Assembly: GCA_003446775.1 (NCBI GenBank)
Contig: DMCH01000168.1
Location: 17,322 to 51,671, forward strand
DNA length: 34,350 nt
Direction of reading: 5' to 3'
From: Chloroflexota bacterium
GTDB taxonomy: Bacteria; Chloroflexota; Dormibacteria; Dormibacterales; Dormibacteraceae
The notes below the pieces were generated by a model. That model did not search any database. It was not told the origin of the DNA and saw nothing but the letters and a program-made list of their open reading frames with translations. Both the position numbers and the translations under genes were made by a program. The first letter of the stretch is position 1; each line of letters opens with the position of its first letter. Positions 8,153-14,599 of the stretch are shown here, in pieces.

Positions 8153-10360
8153 CTAAGGAGATGACGAGGGCGTAGCGCTGGGCGAGGCCTGCGGGCTGGG
8201 CGATGGGATCTGCTCGCCGCGCCCGTTCGCCCCGCCGTGAATTTCGGCCGGTCCGCCGAACATCAGGTCGTACTCCGCGGCGATGTTGGTGCCGCCCACA
8301 TCTTGGACGGTCGGCAGCACCACCAGCTTGTAGGTCGCGTGTGGCTTGAGGTCCAGGCCGCTGATTGTCACTGTCCGGTTTGCGTAGACCGGGTTGCCAC
8401 CGACCTGCTTGCCCTTGCTGTCCAAGATGATGACGCCGGTCGCGACGCTGTCGGGCTTCAAGTCGCTGTCAAAGGTGATCTTGACCGTGCCCGGCGACAC
8501 TTCGACGCTGACGACCTCGGCGCCCTTGCCGAGCGTCAACAGGGGACCGGCCGCCGCCTGGTCGACGAGGAATTGCTGGCTGCCCTGGGTGCGCACGAGG
8601 GTCAGGGTCTCCTCGTATGTGCTGACGTCCAGCTTGTCGTGGGACAGCACGATCCGGACCACGAACTGCGCCGTGTCAGGGTGGTCGCCCGTGATCGACT
8701 GCGTGAGCAGGTAGTAGCGGGAGAAGCTCGGGTCGCCGGTCACCACGAGGTTCAACCCACCGCTCGCGCTCGAGTAGGCCTTTCTGCCGTTGTCGTCGAG
8801 ATAAGCCGTCGCCTTGACCCCGTCCTGGTTCTTGCGCGCCTGCATGAAGATGTTCACGACCGAGGAAGCGGCGTCCAACGCGGATGGCCTCGGAGGTGGC
8901 GCGGGCGCCGATGCGCCGAAGACCGCTGCGCCGCGGAGGTAAATGAACGTGACGCCATCGGGCGCCCAGACGGGGAGGTGATACGTCCCCTCCGCCAGCC
9001 TGGTCAGACCCGTGCCGTCAGGGCGGACCTCCCAGAGATCCGTGTCACTGCCAAGAAGGATCTCGTCCTGGCTCGACCAGCTGGGTTCGCCGAAGGGCAG
9101 CGTCGCTGCGGTCTTGCCGCCGACGTCTGCGATGACGACGCCCTGCGCGGTCGAGTACATGAGTCCGGTGGCGTCAGGCGACCAACCCAGGAACTGGGCG
9201 CCCGCCAGGCCGAGCACGATGCCCTTGCCGGTGGCGATGTCAAACACGTACAGCGATTGGTCCTGCGTGTAGGCGAGGTGTGCGCCATCCGGTGAGAACG
9301 AGAGGACGTTGATCGTGCTGGTGGTAGGGAGTGAGTTCAGCTTGATCGGGCCGTTGGCGCCCTGCGCGTAGACGCCATCAACAGCAGTCCACACCACGCC
9401 GTCCTTGGTCCAGCCCACGCGGGTGGGAGCGGGGATCGGAGAGATCTCCAACGTGTCGCTCGCGACGAGGCCCAGGACCTCGATCTTGCCGTTTCGGATG
9501 TACGCCAGGCGGTCACCCGCAGGCGCGACAGCGGCCGAAGTCACACCGTCTGGGACGAGTGTGTTGATGGCGCCGCCCGCGGCCGGTACGGACTCCAGAG
9601 CGCCGCCGGCGGTCACGAAAAACACGATCGACGAGTCAGACGACCACTGAAGATTCGTGACGCCGGCCGGGATGCCCGCCAGCTGGTGCTGGTCCGGAAG
9701 CTGCGCGCGTGGCGATGGGTTGGGGACGGGCGTCGGCGTGGGCGACGGAGAAGGCGCCGGGGGCTGGGTTACGAACGTGATCGTCTTCGGCCCCGCGAGC
9801 TTTTCGCCCGCAGCGGTCCTGGCTCCGGGGCCGATGGTCACCTGATACTGGGTGTTGGGCGCCAGGTTTCCGCTCGTGGGCTGAACGGAAAGGGTGTTCG
9901 CGGACCACGAGAAGGCGACGGTCGTCGCCGGCGTGATCTGGACGGCGCTCTCTGTGGCGACATGGTCCATCGGCTGGTTGAAGTTGACCAGGATCGGCTG
10001 CTGGAGCCGCACGGCGCTCTGGTCGTTCATCGGGCTCGTGACGAGGACATCCCTCGTCAGGGTGCCGGTCGACCCGCTGGTGAGGGCGGTGAATACGACG
10101 GCAGCGGCGATGAGGATCACGCCCACCGCCGCCCCCGCCCACGCGAGGCCGGCCGGCCCAAATGCTTTCCGCCACCAGGGCACGGTGCGCTCACCCATGC
10201 CCCAGGCCCGGTTCATGAGCTGGCGTCGCAGCGCCGAGCGGAAGGCGTCGTCGAGGGGAGGGTCTCCGCTCATGCGGCCCGCGCGCAGCAGGTCGGCGAC
10301 GTGCTTCAGCTCCCCGTCCTGCAGGATGTCGTCGAGCTCGGGGTCGTGGTGCATGCTCAT
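8153..10360 (-). CDS. membrane-anchored partner of ECF sigma factor, with Ig-like and beta-propeller domains
   Basis: Large 735-residue protein, probably an anti-sigma or signal-receiving partner of the upstream ECF sigma factor, whose stop it overlaps by ATGA. Residues 1-68 are cytoplasmic and begin with an acidic/histidine stretch; one hydrophobic span lies at about 70-93. Outside follow a Big_5-like Ig domain (about 103-200, with the typical VLVNFNQPMD), a Pro/Ser-rich linker, a TolB/PD40-type propeller (about 235-485, repeated WSxD, FSPDG, WAPDG blades), a segment that looks NTF2-like (about 490-610), a second Ig-like domain (about 615-710, VKITFDSDLKPDS) and a Pro/Ser tail. No zinc-binding HxxxCxxC anti-sigma motif is seen, so inhibition of the sigma factor is inferred from gene order and topology only. 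The sensed signal is unknown. Confidence 0.75.
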   Translation of the reverse strand: MSMHHDPELDDILQDGELKHVADLLRAGRMSGDPPLDDAFRSALRRQLMNRAWGMGERTVPWWRKAFGPAGLAWAGAAVGVILIAAAVVFTALTSGSTGTLTRDVLVTSPMNDQSAVRLQQPILVNFNQPMDHVATESAVQITPATTVAFSWSANTLSVQPTSGNLAPNTQYQVTIGPGARTAAGEKLAGPKTITFVTQPPAPSPSPTPTPVPNPSPRAQLPDQHQLAGIPAGVTNLQWSSDSSIVFFVTAGGALESVPAAGGAINTLVPDGVTSAAVAPAGDRLAYIRNGKIEVLGLVASDTLEISPIPAPTRVGWTKDGVVWTAVDGVYAQGANGPIKLNSLPTTSTINVLSFSPDGAHLAYTQDQSLYVFDIATGKGIVLGLAGAQFLGWSPDATGLMYSTAQGVVIADVGGKTAATLPFGEPSWSSQDEILLGSDTDLWEVRPDGTGLTRLAEGTYHLPVWAPDGVTFIYLRGAAVFGASAPAPPPRPSALDAASSVVNIFMQARKNQDGVKATAYLDDNGRKAYSSASGGLNLVVTGDPSFSRYYLLTQSITGDHPDTAQFVVRIVLSHDKLDVSTYEETLTLVRTQGSQQFLVDQAAAGPLLTLGKGAEVVSVEVSPGTVKITFDSDLKPDSVATGVIILDSKGKQVGGNPVYANRTVTISGLDLKPHATYKLVVLPTVQDVGGTNIAAEYDLMFGGPAEIHGGANGRGEQIPSPSPQASPSATPSSSP

Positions 10361-10914
10361 TCAGCCGGCCTCAGGGTGCCGGCCTCGTCGCGCAGGCGGC
10401 TCACCCCGCGGTGGATGAGGAGCTTGACGGCGCCCGCCGTCTTGCCCATGGCCACCGCGATGTCCTCGATCTTCATGTCTTCCTGGAACTTGAGCACGAG
10501 GGCAGTCTTCTGCTGAGCAGGCAGCGCCTCGACGAGTACCCAGATGCGGCGGATCTCATCGCGATGCGCGGCCTCCTCCTCGAGAGGCGGTCCGCCGATT
10601 GAAAGGTCGTGGAAGTCCTCCAGTGGAGACGAGGGTCGCAAGGTGCGGTATCGGTCGGCGATGGCGTTGACAGCGATCTGGTACAGCCAGGCAGCAAAAG
10701 GACGCCCCGTGTCCTGGTATCGGGGCATGGCCCTCAGAGCCTTCATGAAGATCTCCGAAGTAACGTCTTCTGCCGCGGTTTGCTCCCTCACTCTTGAATA
10801 CACGAACCTGTAAATCTGCTGAAAGTGGCGGTCGTAGAGCGCCCCGAACTGCCGGGGGTCCCGCTTGGCGCGCTCGACGAGATCGCTCTCGTCGTCGCGA
10901 GGCGGGTCGCTCAC
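10357..10914 (-). CDS. ECF-type RNA polymerase sigma factor
   Basis: Alternative sigma factor of 185 residues. Region 2 covers about 22-95 (FGALYDRHFQQIYRFVYSRV, then AEDVTSEIFMKAL and FAAWLYQIAVNAIADRYR). Region 4 covers about 120-178 with LPAQQKTALVLKFQEDMKIEDIA and the helix-turn-helix AVKLLIHRGVSRLR. No region 3 is present, as expected for ECF sigma factors. The GTG start gives MSDPPRDDESD; the Shine-Dalgarno is weak (AAAGG shortly upstream). It is co-transcribed and translationally coupled with the membrane protein downstream and divergent from purB. A strong inverted repeat lies in its leader. Confidence 0.93.
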   Translation of the reverse strand: MSDPPRDDESDLVERAKRDPRQFGALYDRHFQQIYRFVYSRVREQTAAEDVTSEIFMKALRAMPRYQDTGRPFAAWLYQIAVNAIADRYRTLRPSSPLEDFHDLSIGGPPLEEEAAHRDEIRRIWVLVEALPAQQKTALVLKFQEDMKIEDIAVAMGKTAGAVKLLIHRGVSRLRDEAGTLRPAE

Positions 10915-10931
10915 GGGCCTTTCAGCCTGTG

Positions 10932-10961
10932 CCGGTTCAAACGGGGGTCCGTCTGAACTGG
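10932..10961 (-). promoter_or_regulatory. inverted repeat in leader of ECF sigma gene
   Basis: Arms CCGGTTCAAACG (10932-10943) and CGTCTGAACTGG (10950-10961) match at 10 of 12 positions around a 6-base centre GGGGTC. It ends 18 bases before the sigma GTG start. It could be an operator or an mRNA hairpin; in the sigma transcript one mismatch and one G-U pair remain. Confidence 0.5.
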
Positions 10962-11118
10962 TTACAGACCATCGGGGAGATCGTGGGAGGCGCGGGAGGC
11001 ATGTAGGTGTGGATTATCGGGTTCGCAGTCATGCCGCCTCACGAAGCCCTGCAATCCCACAGCATCTAGTGGGCCGGACCGTTCTATCCACAATATCTGC
11101 TCCGAGCTTCGGCGCCGG

Positions 11119-11124
11119 TATAAT
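11119..11124 (+). promoter_or_regulatory. candidate -10 box (TATAAT) of the purB operon
   Basis: A perfect TATAAT lies 40 bases before the purB start in otherwise GC-rich sequence; transcription would begin near 11131, leaving a leader of about 30 bases. The -35 position (about 11096-11101, TCTGCT) is a poor match. The rest of the 249-base divergent spacer 10915-11163 holds the sigma-leader inverted repeat and no other gene that I can see. Confidence 0.5.
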
Positions 11125-11163
11125 CGCGCTGTCCCCAGTGTTCATTGGGAGCCGGCGCCTTTA

Positions 11164-12471
11164 TTGATCGAGCGATACTCTCCGCCTGCCATCCGGGCGG
11201 TCTGGGCCGACCAGCACCGGTTCGAGTTGTTTCTGCGCATCGAGATCCTGGCGTGCGAAGCCTGGGCCGGCCTTGGCCGCATTCCGGAGTCGGCGCTGCC
11301 CAAGATCCGCAAGGCGACCTTCGCCGCCGCCCGGATCGCCGAGGTCGAGGCCAGGGTCGGGCACGACGTGATCGCTTTTCTGACCGTCATCAACGAGTCG
11401 ATCGGACAGCCGGAAGCACGCTACGTGCACCTCGGCATGACGAGCCAGGACTTGAACGACACGGCCATGGCGGTCCAGCTGGTGGAGTCGTCCCGGATCA
11501 TCGCTCGCGACCTCGGGAGCGTCCGCGAAGCGGCGGCCGAGCTGGCGGTCCGCCATCGCAAGACACTGATGGCCGGCCGGACGCATGGCATCGTCGCGGA
11601 GCCCACGACCTTTGGTTTCAAGGTGGCTGGATGGGTGGCCGAGCTCGACCGCGCGCTCGCGCGGTTGGTGCGGGCCACCGACGAGATCGCGGTGGGTCGC
11701 GTCAGTGGCGCGGTGGGCACGCACGCGACTGTGGACCCGCGAGTCGAGGAGCACGTCTGCGCCGCGCTCGATCTGAAGGCGGATCCGATCTCCACCCAGG
11801 TCGTCGCGCGCGATCGCCACGCCAGCTTCATGTCCGCGCTCGCGCTCGCGGCGGCGGCCATGGAAAGGATCGCGATCGAGATTCGCCACCTGCAGCGGAG
11901 CGAGGTCGGGGAGGCGTTCGAGCCCTTCGGCAAGGAGCAGAAGGGAAGCTCGGCGATGCCCCACAAGCGCAACCCGGTGATGACCGAGCGTGTTTGCGGC
12001 TTGGCGCGAGTCGTGCGCGGGCATCTCGTCACAGCGCTCGAGAACACCGGCCTCTGGCATGAGCGAGACATCAGCCACTCATCGGCCGAACGCATCATCT
12101 TCCCGGACGCCTGTGCCGCCGTCGACTTCATGGCGCTCGAGATGACAACGGTTCTGGTCGGTCTCGAGGTACGGCCCAAGCGAATGCTTCGCAACCTTCA
12201 GTTTGGTGGCGGCGTTGTGTTCTCTCAGCGCGTGCTGCTAGCTCTGGTCGACAGCGGCATGTCGCGTGAGGATGCATATGCCGTGGTGCAGAAGGCCGCG
12301 ATGAAGGCGCTCGACGAAGACAGCTCAGGCTTCCGAACGCTTTTGGAGAAGGACGTGGCGGTCATGAAGCGGATCGGCGGGCGGCTCGACGACGTCTTCG
12401 ATCCGTGGGCCGGTCTGGAGCACACCGAACTCGCGTATGAGCGACTGGGTCTGGGGGTGAAGGCCCGGTGA
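11164..12471 (+). CDS. purB: adenylosuccinate lyase
   Basis: Cleaves SAICAR to AICAR and adenylosuccinate to AMP. The 435 residues match the Bacillus-type enzyme: N-terminus MIERYSPPAIRAVW, then HLGMTSQDLNDTA, GRTHGIVAEPTTFG, and the fumarase/aspartase signature GSSAMPHKRNP carrying the flexible catalytic loop. The TTG start at 11164 is chosen because it gives exactly the family N-terminus; GGGAG at 11147-11151 is a rather distant ribosome site. It is probably the first gene of the long purine operon, behind a TATAAT box, and its stop overlaps the purC start (GTGA). Confidence 0.96.
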   Translation: MIERYSPPAIRAVWADQHRFELFLRIEILACEAWAGLGRIPESALPKIRKATFAAARIAEVEARVGHDVIAFLTVINESIGQPEARYVHLGMTSQDLNDTAMAVQLVESSRIIARDLGSVREAAAELAVRHRKTLMAGRTHGIVAEPTTFGFKVAGWVAELDRALARLVRATDEIAVGRVSGAVGTHATVDPRVEEHVCAALDLKADPISTQVVARDRHASFMSALALAAAAMERIAIEIRHLQRSEVGEAFEPFGKEQKGSSAMPHKRNPVMTERVCGLARVVRGHLVTALENTGLWHERDISHSSAERIIFPDACAAVDFMALEMTTVLVGLEVRPKRMLRNLQFGGGVVFSQRVLLALVDSGMSREDAYAVVQKAAMKALDEDSSGFRTLLEKDVAVMKRIGGRLDDVFDPWAGLEHTELAYERLGLGVKAR

Positions 12472-13385
12472 TCGCGGGACCCCCGGTCACCGAGACCGAC
12501 CTTCCGCTCAAGCTCTTCTCGCGTGGCAAGGTCCGCGACACGTACGAGCTTGGCGCCGACCGGCTGCTGATGGTGGCCACCGACCGCATCTCCGCCTTCG
12601 ACCACGTCCTGCCCAACGGCATCCCTGACCGCGGCAAGGTGCTGACCCAGCTCTCCATCTTCTGGTTCTCGCAAACGCATGCGTTCCAGGAGAACCACCT
12701 TGTCTCGGGGATGGTGCCGGACCTTCCGGCCGCGCTGCGCGACCGGCGCGGCGAGCTGGCGGGCCGCTTCATGATCGTGCGCAAGGCGAAGCGCATCGAC
12801 TTCGAGTGTGTTGTGCGGGGATACCTGGCGGGGAGCGCCTGGAAGGAGTACCAGGACTCGCGCACGCTGGCCGGTGAGGAGATGCCGCCCGGGCTCCGCG
12901 AGAGCGAGCGGCTTGCCTACCCGACCTTCTCGCCCGCGACCAAGGCGGCCAGCGGCCACGATGAGAACATCACCTTCGCGCAGTTGAAAAAGGAGCTCGG
13001 CGATGAGCTCGCCACGAAGCTTCGCGACGCCAGCATGGAGCTCTACAAGTTCGCGTCCACGCTCGCAGAGCGCCGAGGGCTCATCCTCGCGGACACGAAG
13101 TTCGAGTTCGGCCTCATCGACGACGACCTCGTCCTCATCGACGAGGCGCTCACGCCCGACAGCTCGCGCTACTGGGAATCGGCCACCTACCAGATCGGTA
13201 CGTCGCCGCAGTCGTACGACAAGCAGTTCGTGCGCGACTGGCTTCTCCGTTCCGGCTGGGACAAGGAGTCAGAGCCGCCGTCATTGCCAGACGATATCGT
13301 CGCGCAGACGCGCGAGCGTTATCTCACCGCGTATCAGCGGCTGGTCGGCAAGCCGCTGTTTCCACGCAAGCCGCGCAACGAATGA
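12468..13385 (+). CDS. purC: phosphoribosylaminoimidazole-succinocarboxamide synthase (SAICAR synthetase)
   Basis: Ligates aspartate to CAIR with ATP, step 8 of the pathway. At 305 residues it is the longer, yeast-like form rather than the roughly 240-residue Bacillus/E. coli form. Visible motifs are FSRGKVRDTYELG at the N-terminus, ATDRISAFDH, the ECVVRGYLAGSAWKEY segment of longer forms, and LIDEALTPDSSRYW near the C-terminus. The GTG start overlaps the purB stop. Downstream, the tight operon packing is broken by a 175-base gap that holds a dispersed repeat. Confidence 0.96.
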   Translation: MIAGPPVTETDLPLKLFSRGKVRDTYELGADRLLMVATDRISAFDHVLPNGIPDRGKVLTQLSIFWFSQTHAFQENHLVSGMVPDLPAALRDRRGELAGRFMIVRKAKRIDFECVVRGYLAGSAWKEYQDSRTLAGEEMPPGLRESERLAYPTFSPATKAASGHDENITFAQLKKELGDELATKLRDASMELYKFASTLAERRGLILADTKFEFGLIDDDLVLIDEALTPDSSRYWESATYQIGTSPQSYDKQFVRDWLLRSGWDKESEPPSLPDDIVAQTRERYLTAYQRLVGKPLFPRKPRNE

Positions 13386-13564
13386 TCTCCGAGTCCCGGC
13401 CGGAAGCCGTCGGCGGATCTTCGGCGCCCATGCGGCCCGTCTGCGTTGTTGCGGCCTCCGCTCCTCGCTCGCGCATGGACGGATGCGCTCGCTTCGGTGC
13501 TCGGCCGCGCCTAGCATCCGGACCACCTGGTCACCGAATCTCTCGCCGAGGTCTCCAGCCGTGA
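13382..13564 (+). other. coupling open frame filling the purC-purS gap
   Basis: A 60-codon open frame starts at an ATG overlapping the purC stop (ATGA, 13382-13385) and stops at a TGA overlapping the purS start (GTGA, 13561-13564). No protein family is recognised. The frame crosses the 140-bp repeat in a different phase from the matching frame in the pyrB-pyrR gap, so a conserved peptide is unlikely. Its possible role is to carry terminating ribosomes from purC to purS. Confidence 0.4.
13409..13548 (+). repeat. 140-bp dispersed repeat, copy 1 (purC-purS gap)
   Basis: Aligns without gaps to 32684-32823; by hand count 27 of 140 positions differ (about 81% identity). The differences fall 6, 11 and 10 on the three codon positions of the first frame, so there is no coding-type third-position bias. 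A hairpin GCGCAT-GGACGG-ATGCGC lies at 13471-13488; in the other copy it is ACGCAT-ACCACA-ATGCGT, a compensatory G-C to A-T change with an almost fully changed loop. GAGG at 13548-13551, at the repeat's edge, lies nine bases before the purS GTG and could be its ribosome site. Confidence 0.85.
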
Positions 13565-13824
13565 CTCGGGTGGTGGCGAGGATCATCGTGACTCCCAAGC
13601 CAGTCGTCAACGATCCACAGGGAATCACCGTCAAGCAGGGACTGGCCACGCTCGGGTTTCGCGAGGTCGAAGACGTCCGCGTCGGAAAGTACATCGAGGT
13701 GAGCATGGAGGCCGAGAGCGTCCACGAGGCACGTGAGCGTGTTGAGGCCATGTGCCGGCAGCTGCTCGCCAATCACGTGATCGAGGACTTCCACTTCGAA
13801 GTCGACCAGGTGGTTCGTCGATGA
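13561..13824 (+). CDS. purS: phosphoribosylformylglycinamidine synthase subunit PurS
   Basis: Small subunit of 87 residues that bridges PurQ and PurL in the three-part FGAM synthase. Family features are the opening ARIIVTPKPVVNDPQG, the central GFREVEDVRVGKYIEV and the C-terminal NHVIEDFHFEV. GTG 13561 is preferred, with GAGG nine bases upstream; GTG 13570 and 13573 are in-frame alternatives. Its stop is the first half of an ATGA that still reads like an old purQ start (next codons Lys-Phe), separated from the present purQ start by a hairpin element. Confidence 0.95.
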   Translation: MTRVVARIIVTPKPVVNDPQGITVKQGLATLGFREVEDVRVGKYIEVSMEAESVHEARERVEAMCRQLLANHVIEDFHFEVDQVVRR

Positions 13825-13898
13825 AGTTTGTACCCCACGAAATCTTCGATTTCGCGGGGACCCCCCAATGGCTTCTACGCACGGAGATTGCTAATTGA
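13821..13898 (+). other. 25-codon coupling open frame between purS and purQ
   Basis: The frame starts with ATG AAG TTT overlapping the purS stop (ATGA). These are the codons expected for an ancestral purQ start (Met-Lys-Phe). It runs through the hairpin element and stops at TGA 13896-13898, overlapping the present TTG start of purQ (TTGA). It is probably not a functional peptide; it may maintain termination-reinitiation between the two genes. Confidence 0.45.
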
Positions 13899-13904
13899 AG
13901 TTTG
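13822..13904 (+). repeat. hairpin insertion element with 9-bp direct repeats (purS-purQ gap)
   Basis: Perfect direct repeats TGAAGTTTG at 13822-13830 and 13896-13904 flank 65 bases. Inside is a hairpin with arms CCCCACGAAATC (13833-13844) and GATTTCGCGGGG (13848-13859) and loop TTC. The single A-C mismatch becomes a G-U pair on the opposite strand. GGAG at 13883-13886, inside the element, is a good ribosome site for purQ TTG 13895. The hairpin arms recur exactly at 19247-19274. Confidence 0.75.
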
Positions 13905-14599
13905 GTGTTGTGGTGTTTCCCGGTACGTGGTCGGATCGCGACTGCGGCTGGGTCATCGACCAGGTCGTCGGCGCGCAGCTTCAATACCTCTGGCACAAGG
14001 ACGCCGACCTCAAGGGCTGCGACTGCGTCATCTTGCCCGGCGGGTTTGCATACGGCGATTACCTCCGCACCGGCGCCATTGCGCGATTCGCGCCGGTGAT
14101 GCAGGAGATCGGCGAGTTTGCCGATCGCGGCGGGCTGGTGTGGGGAATTTGCAACGGCTTCCAGATCCTCTGCGAAGCGGGCCTCCTCCCAGGCGCATTG
14201 ATCCGCAACGCCTCTCTCGAGTACCGCTGCGAATGGACTCATCTGTCGGTCGAGCGCACGGACCTGGCGTTCACGTCTCAATGCGTGGAACGCGAGGTGA
14301 TCCGCGTGCCCATCTCGCACGGCGAGGGGAGCTACTTCGCCGAACCCGCCGTCCTCTCGCGCCTCGAACAGAACGGCCAGGTGGTTTTCCGTTACTGCGA
14401 CGCCGGTGGACGCGTCGTGCCCGGCGCCAACCCGAACGGGTCGCTGCACAACATCGCGGGCATCATCAACAAGCGCGGCAACGTGCTCGGGATGATGCCC
14501 CACCCCGAGCGCTGCGCCGAGCCCGAGCTGGGCGGCGCCGATGGGCTCAAGCTTTTCCGGTCCGTGGCGGGCCGCGGGCTGAAGGTGCTGGTCTCGTGA
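13895..14599 (+). CDS. purQ: phosphoribosylformylglycinamidine synthase subunit PurQ (glutaminase)
   Basis: Class I glutamine amidotransferase of 234 residues feeding ammonia to PurL. KFGVVVFPGTWSDRD opens the fold, the nucleophile cysteine is in WGICNGFQIL, and the catalytic His-Pro-Glu is in MMPHPERCAEP. The start is TTG 13895 with GGAG at 13883-13886. The sequence after it (Leu/Met-Lys-Phe) repeats the codons at the purS stop, suggesting the start was duplicated when the hairpin element arrived. It overlaps purL by GTGA. Confidence 0.96.
   Translation: MKFGVVVFPGTWSDRDCGWVIDQVVGAQLQYLWHKDADLKGCDCVILPGGFAYGDYLRTGAIARFAPVMQEIGEFADRGGLVWGICNGFQILCEAGLLPGALIRNASLEYRCEWTHLSVERTDLAFTSQCVEREVIRVPISHGEGSYFAEPAVLSRLEQNGQVVFRYCDAGGRVVPGANPNGSLHNIAGIINKRGNVLGMMPHPERCAEPELGGADGLKLFRSVAGRGLKVLVS

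Noticed and set aside
10915..11163. Purine riboswitch or other known leader RNA before purB
   Set aside because: No conserved aptamer core could be recognised, and the likely transcript leader is only about 30 bases.
13382..13564. The 60- and 61-codon gap frames as a conserved small-protein family
   Set aside because: The two gap frames read the shared repeat in different phases, and repeat mismatches show no third-position bias. I keep them only as coupling frames.
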